Assembly (NCBI RefSeq): GCF_023256195.1
Contig: NZ_JAGDWX010000030.1
Location: 1,778-65,777 of the forward strand
DNA from: Acidithiobacillus sp.
Lineage (GTDB): Bacteria > Pseudomonadota > Gammaproteobacteria > Acidithiobacillales > Acidithiobacillaceae
DNA: 64,000 nucleotides
Reading direction: 5' to 3'
Shown: one piece after another, positions 7,886 to 16,301 of the stretch
How positions within the stretch are numbered: the first letter of the stretch is position 1
Layout: each line of letters opens with the position of its first letter
Notes under the pieces: model-generated
What the model was told of the DNA's origin: nothing
The model's input: the letters and a program-made list of their open reading frames with translations, nothing else
Database searches by the model: none
Made by a program: the position numbers and the translations under genes

Positions 7886-8374
7886 TTACCAGGCGATGTA
7901 GGCGTAGCCCTGCTGCTGCAGCAGCATCAGATCCACGGCGCCGCTGAATACCTGCTTTGCCTCCGGGATCAGTTGCTTGGCCGTGATCTTGATGGTCTTC
8001 ATGGTCTGCTCGCAGGCATTGAAGACCACGCCGTACATCGCCAGGCTCGATACCTGCTCGCGGATGAAGGCCTCGTAGTGGTGCTTGTTGTGTTCATCCT
8101 TCACCAGCAGCCAGATGCCAGGGCCGAAGCAGTCGATGACGATGTTGACGTCGTTGTTGAAGTGACCGAGGACCACGGCGGCGCTGTGGAGGATGTCGAG
8201 GATGTAGGCCGGGTCGGATTTGTTGAGCTGGTAGACGACCTTATTCTTGCTGGGACCCATGCCCATCCCCATGCCCATCTCGCCCCCCTGGGCACTGGCA
8301 GCGATGGCGCCAACGCTGGCGATGGCAAGACTGCCGATGAACTGTCGACGGGAATGGTTTTTGGTTTCGGCCAT
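7886..8374 (-). CDS. DsrE/DsrF-like protein with Tat signal
   Basis: 162 aa. A twin-arginine signal (SRRQFIG at 8-14) is followed by a hydrophobic segment and a short Met-Gly repeat (residues 33-40). The rest resembles DsrE-like folds: a strand leading to HSAAVVLGHFNNDVNIVI, then FGPGIWLL, and a Cys at 121 in FNACEQTM, near where DsrE-family proteins carry their persulfide Cys; another Cys is at 82. DsrE proteins in sulfur oxidisers relay sulfane sulfur, normally in the cytoplasm, so export is notable. The gene stands alone, convergent with the Nit gene, with AAGGAG before its start. The function is not established. Confidence 0.8.
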   Translation of the reverse strand: MAETKNHSRRQFIGSLAIASVGAIAASAQGGEMGMGMGMGPSKNKVVYQLNKSDPAYILDILHSAAVVLGHFNNDVNIVIDCFGPGIWLLVKDEHNKHHYEAFIREQVSSLAMYGVVFNACEQTMKTIKITAKQLIPEAKQVFSGAVDLMLLQQQGYAYIAW

Positions 8375-8487
8375 GTTATGCTCCTTGCTTGCGTGAGGGA
8401 CTCTTATCTCAGCCTAGCAATAAGCGGACCATCGAGGACCGCATTCCGGAGCTCCCTGGGAGCGTCTTCCAGCACATGGAGTGATCG

Positions 8488-10260
8488 ATGCAGCAGTTCA
8501 ACCGAGCGTTCTTCAAGGATCTGTGGCAGATCATCAAACCCTACTGGTCACGTTCACCGGAGCGCTGGCTGGCACGCTGGGTCTTTGCCCTGATCATCGC
8601 GTTGAACCTCTTCATGGTGTTCATTTCCTACCGCATCACCCAATGGTACGCGGTGTTCTGGAACGCGCTGCAGCATTTTGAGGTGCAGGCGGCCTGGACC
8701 CAGATGGCCATATTTCTGGGTCTGGCGACCCTGTACATCATCGCTGCCGTTTCCCAGACCTTCTTCACTCAGATGCTGGAGATACGCTGGCGGCGCTGGC
8801 TGACCGTGGAATATCTGGACGCCTGGCTCGCCCGTGGCACCTTCTACCACATGCAGGTGCTGGGGGATGGCACGGATAACCCCGATCAACGTATCAGCGA
8901 GGATCTGGCGAGTTTCACCAGCATGACCCTCAACATCGTCATCGGCCTGCTGAGCTCCATCACTACCCTGTTCGCCTTCGTGTTCATGCTCTGGGAACTG
9001 TCGGCCCTGATCACCATTCCCTGGCACGGGCACACCTTCACCATTCCCGGCTATCTGGTCTGGGCGGCTCTGATCTACGCCGTTTTCGGTACCATCGTCA
9101 CGGCCTGGATCGGCAAGCCCCTTATCCAGCTCAACTTCAATCAGGAGCGCTATCAGGCGGACTTTCGTTTCAGCATGATGCGTCTGCGCGAGAACAGCGA
9201 GAGTGTGGCCCTGTATCGCGGCGAGGGTGAAGAACGCCACCACTTCCTGCGTCGCTTCGCCGAGGTCTACGCCAACTACTGGCGCATCATCTGGCGGTCC
9301 ATGCGCCTGAATTGGTGGAGCTCGGGCTATGGTCAGGCGGCCATCATCTTTCCGATCCTGGTCAGTCTGCCCGCCTACTTCGTGAACAAGGCCATCGGCA
9401 TCGGCGGGCTACAGCAGATCGCCTCGGCCTTTGGTCAGGTGCAAGGGGCGCTATCCTTCATTGTCAGTAGTTACAGCAGCTTGGCCAACTGGCATGCGGT
9501 GGTGGATCGTCTGCGTTTCTTCCAGCAGTCCATGGACGAGGTGCACCGCATTCAGGAAAACCACTACCACATCGACCGGCGCGACGGTCCGCACCTGCAG
9601 GTCACTGGGCTCACGGTGCGTCTGCCGAACGGCCGCGAGTTGGTACGGGATCTGGACTTTGAGCTGCATCGGGGCGAGCGGCTTCTGATCATGGGCCCAT
9701 CGGGTGGAGGCAAGAGCACCCTGATTCGTGCCCTGGCCGGCATCTGGCCCTTCGGCGATGGTCGAGTCGCCCTGCCGGCGGGCGACCGGCCGCTGTTCCT
9801 GCCGCAGCGCCCCTACCTGCCCATGGGCACCCTGCGCGACGTTCTGGTCTATCCCTTCGGGATCTCGGCCCCGGACGACGAGCGACTGCGCCAGGCCTTG
9901 CACTTGGTGGGCATGCCGTCTCTGGTGGACCAGTTGGAGGAGGTCAAGCTCTGGTCGCACACCCTGTCCCTGGGCGAACAACAGCGACTTGCCTTTGCCC
10001 GCGTGCTCATCCATCGACCGCCCTGGCTGTTTCTCGACGAGGCCTCGTCGGCCTTGGATGAGCCGGCAGAGGAGGCTCTCTATGGGCTGCTGCTGGAACA
10101 GTTGCCCAGCACAGCTATCGTCAGCGTCGGTCATCGTTCGAGTCTTTTAGTCTTCCATGAGCGCTGTCTGCGGCTGGACGGGCAGGGCGGCTGGACGATA
10201 CGGCCCATCGACACCCCGTCACCCGGCCAAGCCTTGCGCTTGCAGCCTTATCCGGGATAA
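8488..10260 (+). CDS. ABC transporter with fused permease and ATPase (SbmA/BacA/YddA type)
   Basis: 590 aa. The N-terminal half has six or so membrane segments (about residues 25-330) of the ABC_membrane_2/SbmA type. It is fused to a C-terminal ATPase with Walker A GPSGGGKST, signature LSLGEQQR and Walker B WLFLDEAS. E. coli YddA, Rv1819c and eukaryotic ABCD transporters share this layout. Relatives move peptides, cobalamin or fatty acyl compounds; the substrate here is unknown. It stands as a single gene between the divergent DsrE-like gene and a peroxiredoxin-like gene. The family assignment is firm and the substrate is not. Confidence 0.88.
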   Translation: MQQFNRAFFKDLWQIIKPYWSRSPERWLARWVFALIIALNLFMVFISYRITQWYAVFWNALQHFEVQAAWTQMAIFLGLATLYIIAAVSQTFFTQMLEIRWRRWLTVEYLDAWLARGTFYHMQVLGDGTDNPDQRISEDLASFTSMTLNIVIGLLSSITTLFAFVFMLWELSALITIPWHGHTFTIPGYLVWAALIYAVFGTIVTAWIGKPLIQLNFNQERYQADFRFSMMRLRENSESVALYRGEGEERHHFLRRFAEVYANYWRIIWRSMRLNWWSSGYGQAAIIFPILVSLPAYFVNKAIGIGGLQQIASAFGQVQGALSFIVSSYSSLANWHAVVDRLRFFQQSMDEVHRIQENHYHIDRRDGPHLQVTGLTVRLPNGRELVRDLDFELHRGERLLIMGPSGGGKSTLIRALAGIWPFGDGRVALPAGDRPLFLPQRPYLPMGTLRDVLVYPFGISAPDDERLRQALHLVGMPSLVDQLEEVKLWSHTLSLGEQQRLAFARVLIHRPPWLFLDEASSALDEPAEEALYGLLLEQLPSTAIVSVGHRSSLLVFHERCLRLDGQGGWTIRPIDTPSPGQALRLQPYPG

Positions 10261-10302
10261 TCCCGTCTATCGTCCGGATCTTGCATTGAGGAGGAATGTA
10301 TC

Positions 10303-10872
10303 GTGGCCATGACCGGTAAGGATCTTCCCTTGGGTAGTCCGCTGCCATCCTTCGAGCTGCCCATCGGTGGCGGTGAGGGACGCTGGCGCAGTGCCGAGGC
10401 GGCGGGCAAGCCGCTGCTGGTGCTTTTCTTGTGCAATCATTGCCCCTACGTGCTGCACATAGCGGAAAAGCTCGGGACGCTGGCCCGCGGCTGGCAGGAG
10501 CAGGGTTTGATGGTGGTGGGCATCAATGCCAACGATCCGGAAACGTATCCCGAGGATGCGCCGGAGCGCATGCCAGCCGAGGCCAAGCGGGCAGGGTATA
10601 CCTTCCCCTACCTCTTCGACGCCGATCAGTCCGTGGCCAAGGCCTTCCACGCTGCGTGCACGCCCGACATCTTTCTCTTCGATGCGGCGGGCAAGCTCTT
10701 TTATCACGGCCAGTTCGACTCCAGCCGACCCAAGAACAACGAACCCGTCACCGGTGCCGATCTGGACCATGCCGTACAGGCACTGTTGCAGCATCGCGCG
10801 CCGCCCAGCAACGTAGCGCCCTGTATGGGCTGCAGCATCAAGTGGCGAGCCGGTAACGCCCCGGCGGACTGA
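10303..10872 (+). CDS. Thioredoxin-fold protein (AhpC/TSA, PRX-like1 family)
   Basis: 189 aa. The GTG at 10303 has GGAGG at 10290-10294, eight bases upstream. After an N-terminal strand region the protein shows LCNHCPYV with a CxxC at 44 and 47, then VVGINANDPETYPED and ACTPDIFLFD, all typical of the peroxiredoxin-like TlpA/DipZ-related family often annotated as thioredoxin family protein. A second CxxC (CMGCSIKW) sits near the C-terminus. There is no signal peptide, so it should be cytoplasmic. The likely role is thiol-disulfide exchange or peroxide reduction; the real substrate is unknown. Confidence 0.85.
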   Translation: MAMTGKDLPLGSPLPSFELPIGGGEGRWRSAEAAGKPLLVLFLCNHCPYVLHIAEKLGTLARGWQEQGLMVVGINANDPETYPEDAPERMPAEAKRAGYTFPYLFDADQSVAKAFHAACTPDIFLFDAAGKLFYHGQFDSSRPKNNEPVTGADLDHAVQALLQHRAPPSNVAPCMGCSIKWRAGNAPAD

Positions 10873-10876
10873 GCCC

Positions 10877-11488
10877 TTGAGTACCGCGGCAGCCCGCGAA
10901 AAACAGCGCATCGGCCAGATTCTCCTGCGCCGAGGCTTCATTTCCGAGGCGCAGCTGGAGCGGGCACTGGCCCGCCAGAATACGACGCACCAGCGCCTTG
11001 GGGCGCTACTCATCGCCGATGGTGTGGTGGCTGAGCAGGATCTCGCCCTGAGTCTCAGCAGCCAGGCACGCGAGATCTTTACCGAGCGCCGTCGTCGTGC
11101 CGCCAAACTGTTGGCGCAGATCGCAGAGAAGCAGCGCGCAGAGCTGGAACGTCAGACCCTGGATTTCATCAACGAATGGCAACAACGGGTGCGCCGCCTG
11201 CAGGATCGGGAGAATGGCGAGCGCAAGCGACGGGAGGCGGCCCTACGACTGGCCATGGATTTCCCCCGCGCCCTCATTGTGGCACAGGAGCGTATCGGCG
11301 AGGCACAGAGACGGGACGATGCCAATCGACTGCGCCGGATTCTGGGCGGTCTGGCAGAGATAGAGCGCAACTTTGCCGCGTTCCGCCAGGCCATGACCGG
11401 CGCCAGCCTCTATCCCCTGTCGGAATGGATCGGCCGCTGGCAGACCTTGGCGGAGTGGGCCAAGGATTTACAGCGGCAGCTCGTGTAA
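10877..11488 (+). CDS. MshEN-like domain protein with coiled coil, function unknown
   Basis: 203 aa. No ATG lies near the N-terminus; TTG at 10877, four bases after the upstream stop, is the best start though its ribosome site is weak. Residues about 10-60 (IGQILLRRGFISEAQLERAL, then LGALLIADGVVAEQDLA) match the repeated helical pattern of the N-terminal domain of GspE/PilB/MshE ATPases, which binds cyclic di-GMP in MshE. The remainder is a basic, Arg/Glu-rich coiled coil with no ATPase. It is therefore a stand-alone MshEN-like protein. No pilus or secretion gene is nearby. Confidence 0.7.
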   Translation: MSTAAAREKQRIGQILLRRGFISEAQLERALARQNTTHQRLGALLIADGVVAEQDLALSLSSQAREIFTERRRRAAKLLAQIAEKQRAELERQTLDFINEWQQRVRRLQDRENGERKRREAALRLAMDFPRALIVAQERIGEAQRRDDANRLRRILGGLAEIERNFAAFRQAMTGASLYPLSEWIGRWQTLAEWAKDLQRQLV

Positions 11489-11532
11489 GAACCAGAACGA
11501 CTGGATTCCGACGGCGACTCGGTCCGCGCTGC

Positions 11533-11748
11533 TCAGTGGAAGAGCGTGCGCAGGAAAAAGGGGCGTCGTGCCCGGAGCCCCAGGTGATGGATCGCGGCGG
11601 AACGCTGCCGCTGCCGACGCAGCTGCAGAAGACGCAACTGCAGATCGCGCTTGATCCGGTGGCGTTCGTGTTCGGCCATAAAAGAGTGATAACTCGGAAA
11701 GTTACGCACCCTGCGCAAGGCGGCCAGGAGTTTGCTGGTGGTGTCCAT
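11533..11748 (-). CDS. Small basic hypothetical protein
   Basis: 71 aa, rich in Arg, His and Leu, with no signal peptide, membrane segment or recognised domain. The ATG at 11748 has a GGAG six bases upstream on the minus strand, and the region behind it is AT-rich, so a promoter is plausible. It lies alone between the MshEN-like gene and the lspA terminator. I do not recognise it. It could be a genuine small DNA- or RNA-binding-like protein or a spurious frame. Confidence 0.42.
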   Translation of the reverse strand: MDTTSKLLAALRRVRNFPSYHSFMAEHERHRIKRDLQLRLLQLRRQRQRSAAIHHLGLRARRPFFLRTLFH

Positions 11749-11886
11749 GGCGTGCTCCGAAAAAGGTCTTACAAAGACTTAAGCAATAGGCATGCCAGTT
11801 TCGTAACACGCTGAAAGTGAGAAAGTTTTTATGCCGGTGGGCGTCCTTATTGGCTTTTTTTGTCTCCGGCGCACGACAAGCCCGAG

Positions 11887-11906
11887 AAAAACGGCACTCA
11901 GTGCCG
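11887..11906 (-). terminator. Rho-independent terminator of ribF-ileS-lspA
   Basis: On the minus strand a perfect short hairpin (arms CGGCACT and AGTGCCG around one base, 11892-11906) is followed by TTTTT (11887-11891). The lspA stop codon (11898-11900) lies inside the hairpin, so the gene ends within its own terminator. Confidence 0.8.
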
Positions 11907-12356
11907 TCGAAAGGCGTCTATGATCAGCATCACCGCGCCGATACTGATGGCACTGTCGGCGATATTGAAGTAGGGCCAATAGAGGTGCCCCCAGTGGGCA
12001 CCGATGAAATCCACCACGTAACCCAGCCGGATACGGTCGATGAGGTTGCCCATGGCACCACCGAGGATGAGCGCTAGGGCTGTGGCGGTCCAGTGCGAGC
12101 CTGCTTTGAGCCGTCGCAAAATGGCAACAATGACGACAGCAACCGCCACGGCGATGAGGATCAGCAGCCAACGCTGCCAGCCGCCGGCGCCGGCCAGGAA
12201 GCTGAAGGCGGCGCCGGTATTGTGAACCAGGCGCAGATCGAGTAGTCCCGGAATGAGGACGACCCCCTGGCCGACCCGCCAGATGTGACTGAGCCAGAGT
12301 TTGACGCCCTGATCCAGCAGAATGACCGCCACGGACAACCATAGATAACGCAACAT
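11898..12356 (-). CDS. lspA: Lipoprotein signal peptidase (signal peptidase II)
   Basis: 152 aa with four predicted membrane segments. The two catalytic aspartates are in GNLIDR (Asp107) and FNIADS (Asp134), and the HNTGAAFS motif is present. It removes signal peptides from lipidated prolipoproteins in the inner membrane, such as the RND adaptor at the left of this window. Its start abuts the end of ileS on the same strand, so it is the third gene of a ribF-ileS-lspA operon, the order known from E. coli. Its stop is embedded in the terminator hairpin. Confidence 0.96.
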   Translation of the reverse strand: MLRYLWLSVAVILLDQGVKLWLSHIWRVGQGVVLIPGLLDLRLVHNTGAAFSFLAGAGGWQRWLLILIAVAVAVVIVAILRRLKAGSHWTATALALILGGAMGNLIDRIRLGYVVDFIGAHWGHLYWPYFNIADSAISIGAVMLIIDAFRRH

Positions 12357-15169
12357 CAGCAGAACTCCCGGGTCTCGCCCTCGTCACTCAGATTCCGGAT
12401 ACAGCGACCGCAGAGCTCCGGATGCTCGGCGTGCTGTCCGACGTCGGGGCGGCGATGCCAGCAGCGCGCGCACTTGCGGTCCGTGTCCGGCGCTACCGAG
12501 ATCCGCAAGCCCGCGGGCACGCCTTCCTGCACGACCGGTGCGATGTCGACTTCCTGCAACTCGAGGTCGGAGCACAGCAAAAAGAAACGCAGTTCCTGGG
12601 CGAGACCCTGGAGGATCGTAAACCAGTCGCCGTGGGCCTCGATCCGCACCCGCGCATCCAGGCCCGAGCCGATGCTTTTATCGCGACGCAAGGGTTCCAT
12701 CTGGGCGTTGACGGCCTCGCGCAAGGAACGCAGCCGCTGCCAGCGCAGCTCCAGAGCGGCGGCATCCGGGATCTCCGGGAGATCCACGAAGGTGGCCAGG
12801 AGCACGCTCTCGCTCGGCCGTTCCGGCATGTGCTGCCAGATGTCCTCGGCGGTGAAGCTCAGAATGGGCGCCATCCAGCGCACCATGGACTCCAGTATGT
12901 GCTGCAGGACCGTCTGCGCCGAGCGGCGCGCCCGGGAACGGGCCGGCGTGGTGTAGAGGCGATCCTTGAGGACGTCGAGGTAAAGTCCACCCAGATCGAG
13001 GTTGCAGAACTGATGTAGGCCCTGAGCAACTTTGACGAAGTGAAATTCCTGGTAGGCGGCGCGGATTTCCGCCTGTAGCTTGCCCAGACGGGCCAGCATC
13101 CAGCGATCCATCTCCAGCAGTTCGTCGGCGGCCAGGGCGTCGCGACTGGGCAAGAAGTCGTGATTGTTGCCGAGGATGAAACGGGCGGTGTTGCGGATGC
13201 GGCGGTAGCTGTCGCCCAGACGAGCGAGGATGTCCTCGGAGATGGGGATCTCACCTCGGTAGTCCTCCGAAGCCACCCACAGGCGCAGGATGTCGGCGCC
13301 GTAGCGGTCGATGATTTCCTGGGGAGCGATGACATTGCCCAGGGACTTGCTCATCTTGCGTCCCTCGGCATCGACGGTGAAGCCGTGGGTGAGCACCGCC
13401 AGATAGGGCGCGCGACCACGGGAAGCGACGGATTCCAGCAGGGAGGACTGAAACCAGCCGCGATGCTGGTCGGAGCCTTCCAGGTAGAGGTCGGCGGGGC
13501 TACGCAGTTCGGGACGCCGATCGAGGACAAAGGCGTGGGTGGAGCCGGAGTCGAACCAGACGTCGAGGATGTCGGTGACTTTGTCGAACTGGTCGTGGCC
13601 GCATAGAGCGCAGTGCTCGTCGCCCCGGAGAAAATCGCTGTCGGGATGGCGATACCAGGCTTCTACGCCTTCCGCCTCCACCAGGGCCGCGATGCGTTCG
13701 AAGAGGGCGGCGTCGCGCAGGGGTTCACCGCAGCGGCGGCAGGCAAAGAGCGCCACCGGTACCCCCCAGGAACGCTGTCGGGAGATACACCAGTCTGGCC
13801 GCTGGGCGACCATCTGCTGGATACGCTCCCGACCCCATTCGGGGATCCAGCGCGTGGTCTCGATGGCCGCCAGAGCCTGCTGGCGCAGCCCCCCCTCATC
13901 CATGCGGATGAACCATTGCGGTGTGGCGCGAAAGAGCAGGGGGGTCTTGTGCCGCCAGCAATGGGGATAGCTGTGGTGGATTTTTTCCTGGTGGACGAGG
14001 CGGCCCAGTTCGTGCAGCAGTTCCGGTATCCGTACGTTGGCCTCCTGCATGCTCAGCCCGCCCAGCCCTGAGCCGAGATCGGCGCGATAGTGGCCGCTGC
14101 CTAGCACGGGGCTGTCCGTGGGCAGACGATACTGAAGGCCGAGAAGATAGTCGTCGACACCGTGGGCCGGGGCGGTGTGAACGCAACCGGTGCCGGTGTC
14201 CAGGGTCACGTGCTCGCCCAGGACGATGGGTACCTGCCGCTCCTCCCAGGGATGCTGCAGGGTGAGTCCCTCCAGCCGGCGTCCCGTAAAGGTCGCCACG
14301 GTCTCCACCGGCGGTCGGCCGTAACGGGCCAGGGCGAGCTCCGCGAGCTCAGCGGCCAGGATGAACCAACGCCCATGTTCGTGCACCAGCACGTAGGTGT
14401 AATCTGGATGCACGGCCACCGCTTGATTGGCGGGCAGGGTCCAGGGCGTGGTGGTCCAGATGATGACCTCCGGGACGATCTCTGGGGCAAGCTGCAGCCG
14501 CTCTTGCCAGCGTGGCAGATCGGCAGCGAGGAAGGCGACGTCGATGGCCGGATCGTTGCGTTCCTGATATTCCACCTCGGCCTCGGCAAGGGCACTGCCG
14601 CAGTCCACGCACCAGTGCACCGGTTTGGCGCCCCGGTAGACGAAACCCTGGACGGTCAGGCGCCCCAGCTCACGCAGGATGTCGGCCTCGGCTTGATAGT
14701 GCATGGTGAGGTAGGGGTGTTCCCAGTCACCCAGCACGCCGAGACGTTCAAAATCGGTCCGTTGTCCGGCGATCTGACTCTCGGCATAGGCGCGGCAGGC
14801 CTGACGGAAGGCCGCGGCGCTCAATTTTTCGCCAGGGCGTCCGAATTCTTTTTCCACCTGAACCTCGATGGGCAGACCGTGGCAGTCCCAGCCGGGCACG
14901 TAGGGCACCCGCATGCCCTCCAGGAGTCGGCTTTTATTGATGATGTCCTTGAGGATCTTGTTGACGGCGTGACCGATGTGGATCTTGCCGTTGGCGTACG
15001 GCGGACCGTCGTGCAGGATGTAGCTGGGCGCGGTGGCGCGCTCCTTTTGCAAGCGCCCATAGAGATCCATGCCTTGCCAGCGCGCCAGGAATTCCGGTTC
15101 GCGACTGGGGAGTTTTCCCTGCATGGGGAAATCGGTCTGGGGAAGGTTCAGGCTGTTCTTGTAATCCAT
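12356..15169 (-). CDS. ileS: Isoleucyl-tRNA synthetase
   Basis: 937 aa, the usual bacterial length. The HIGH motif appears as HIGH at residues 64-67 after HDGPPYANGK, and the KMSKS loop as KMSKSLGN. A C-terminal zinc site is visible as CARCW followed by CGRC. The enzyme charges tRNA-Ile in the cytoplasm and edits misactivated valine in its CP1 domain. The start overlaps the 3' end of ribF by 22 bases, so translation is probably coupled. The zinc-finger type matches the E. coli-like rather than the mupirocin-resistant IleS class. Confidence 0.98.
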   Translation of the reverse strand: MDYKNSLNLPQTDFPMQGKLPSREPEFLARWQGMDLYGRLQKERATAPSYILHDGPPYANGKIHIGHAVNKILKDIINKSRLLEGMRVPYVPGWDCHGLPIEVQVEKEFGRPGEKLSAAAFRQACRAYAESQIAGQRTDFERLGVLGDWEHPYLTMHYQAEADILRELGRLTVQGFVYRGAKPVHWCVDCGSALAEAEVEYQERNDPAIDVAFLAADLPRWQERLQLAPEIVPEVIIWTTTPWTLPANQAVAVHPDYTYVLVHEHGRWFILAAELAELALARYGRPPVETVATFTGRRLEGLTLQHPWEERQVPIVLGEHVTLDTGTGCVHTAPAHGVDDYLLGLQYRLPTDSPVLGSGHYRADLGSGLGGLSMQEANVRIPELLHELGRLVHQEKIHHSYPHCWRHKTPLLFRATPQWFIRMDEGGLRQQALAAIETTRWIPEWGRERIQQMVAQRPDWCISRQRSWGVPVALFACRRCGEPLRDAALFERIAALVEAEGVEAWYRHPDSDFLRGDEHCALCGHDQFDKVTDILDVWFDSGSTHAFVLDRRPELRSPADLYLEGSDQHRGWFQSSLLESVASRGRAPYLAVLTHGFTVDAEGRKMSKSLGNVIAPQEIIDRYGADILRLWVASEDYRGEIPISEDILARLGDSYRRIRNTARFILGNNHDFLPSRDALAADELLEMDRWMLARLGKLQAEIRAAYQEFHFVKVAQGLHQFCNLDLGGLYLDVLKDRLYTTPARSRARRSAQTVLQHILESMVRWMAPILSFTAEDIWQHMPERPSESVLLATFVDLPEIPDAAALELRWQRLRSLREAVNAQMEPLRRDKSIGSGLDARVRIEAHGDWFTILQGLAQELRFFLLCSDLELQEVDIAPVVQEGVPAGLRISVAPDTDRKCARCWHRRPDVGQHAEHPELCGRCIRNLSDEGETREFC

Positions 15170-16119
15170 GGTTGTCCCAAAGCGTCGGGGTGATCGAGAA
15201 AGTACTGGCGGGTGTTGGCGACATCCTGTGTGATGGCAGCGATGAGCTGGTCCAGCTGATCGTAATGCGCTTCATCCCGCCACTTGTGCAAGAGCTGGAC
15301 CTGTACCATCTGCCCGTAGAGATCTACCGTCACGTCCAGGCAGTGGGCCTCCAGCAGCAGACGCTTGCCGCCCACGGTGGGCCGCAAACCGATACTGACG
15401 GCCGCGGGCCAGGCCTGCTGGTTGGTGCGCAGGATACCGGCAAAGATGCCGCGCAGGGGCGGCGGACGGCGTGCCAGATCGATGTTGGCCGTGGGAAAGC
15501 CAAGTTCGCGACCGAGGCGATCGCCGCCCACTACCCGGCCGCAGATGGCATAGGGTCGGCCCAGCCACTGTGCTGCCTCGTCCATCCGGCCTTGTTGCAG
15601 AAATTGGCGGATCCCGGTGCTGCTGACACGCTCCCCCTGCAGGCAGAATGGGGGCTGCTCCTGGACCCGGAAGCCGAGCTGGCGGCCCATACGCGCCAAG
15701 AGATCAAAATCGCCTCGCCGTCCGGCACCGAAACGAAAATCGTGGCCAACATGGACGCTGTGGGCGGCCAGGCGGCGATGCAGGATCTCGCGGGCGAAGT
15801 CCTCGGCGCTCAAGGCCGCCAGGGCTCCGTCGAAGCGGGCCACGTAGACGGCGTCGGCGCCCGCCTGCCGCAGCGCCACGGTCTTCTCCCGCAGGGAATT
15901 GAGACGTGCGGGCGCCTGCGCTCCCCGGAAAAACTCCCGTGGCAGGGGTTCGAAGGTCAGTACGCTGCGCACGGGCCCCTCCATGGCCGCAATCAGGGCC
16001 TGGTGACCGCGATGCACGCCATCGAAATTGCCGATGGTCACGGCAACGGGGTGCGGCTCAGGGCGGCGCCATCGCAGACGGTGCAGGCGCAAGGCCGAAG
16101 TCTCAGAGGGACCGGACAT
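15148..16119 (-). CDS. ribF: Bifunctional riboflavin kinase/FAD synthetase
   Basis: 323 aa. The N-terminal FAD synthetase domain has the nucleotidyltransferase signature GNFDGVHRGH and later SSTGIRQFL. The C-terminal flavokinase domain has the GRELGFPTANI motif and VDLYGQ. It converts riboflavin to FMN and then FAD. It is the first gene of ribF-ileS-lspA. Its start faces the pstS promoter region on the other strand with about 180 bases between, so its own promoter must lie there. I see no FMN riboswitch in that gap. Confidence 0.97.
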   Translation of the reverse strand: MSGPSETSALRLHRLRWRRPEPHPVAVTIGNFDGVHRGHQALIAAMEGPVRSVLTFEPLPREFFRGAQAPARLNSLREKTVALRQAGADAVYVARFDGALAALSAEDFAREILHRRLAAHSVHVGHDFRFGAGRRGDFDLLARMGRQLGFRVQEQPPFCLQGERVSSTGIRQFLQQGRMDEAAQWLGRPYAICGRVVGGDRLGRELGFPTANIDLARRPPPLRGIFAGILRTNQQAWPAAVSIGLRPTVGGKRLLLEAHCLDVTVDLYGQMVQVQLLHKWRDEAHYDQLDQLIAAITQDVANTRQYFLDHPDALGQPWITRTA

Positions 16120-16220
16120 GAAAGGCGGTATTCCACGGGCACAAAGTGGCCGCTATCTTAGCCCAAAGCCGTCCATCGTGCATGCTCAGAGCGGATCCTG
16201 TACCCGCGCCGGTTCGCCCG

Positions 16221-16254
16221 CTGTCATCATACTGTCATATTCGCCTGCTATGCT
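16221..16254 (+). promoter_or_regulatory. Pho box and -10 element of the pst promoter
   Basis: Two copies of CTGTCAT (16221-16227 and 16232-16238), 11 bases apart start to start, form a Pho box that matches the E. coli PhoB consensus almost perfectly. A TATGCT -10 element follows at 16249-16254, ten bases after the box, so the box replaces the -35 region as in PhoB-activated promoters. pstS starts at 16302. Phosphate starvation should induce pstSCA. Confidence 0.85.
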
Positions 16255-16301
16255 TTCCTCGCTGTACTTCCATAGATAATCGATAGAGAGGGCGTAACAT
16301 T

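Noticed and set aside
8262-8279. Short tandem Met-Gly coding repeat in the DsrE-like gene
   Set aside because: Only four units and within a coding region; noted as protein feature, not called as a repeat element or phase-variable tract.
16120-16220. FMN riboswitch before ribF
   Set aside because: The leader is too short and lacks the conserved AGGGUGAAAUUCCC-type core of FMN riboswitches on either strand.
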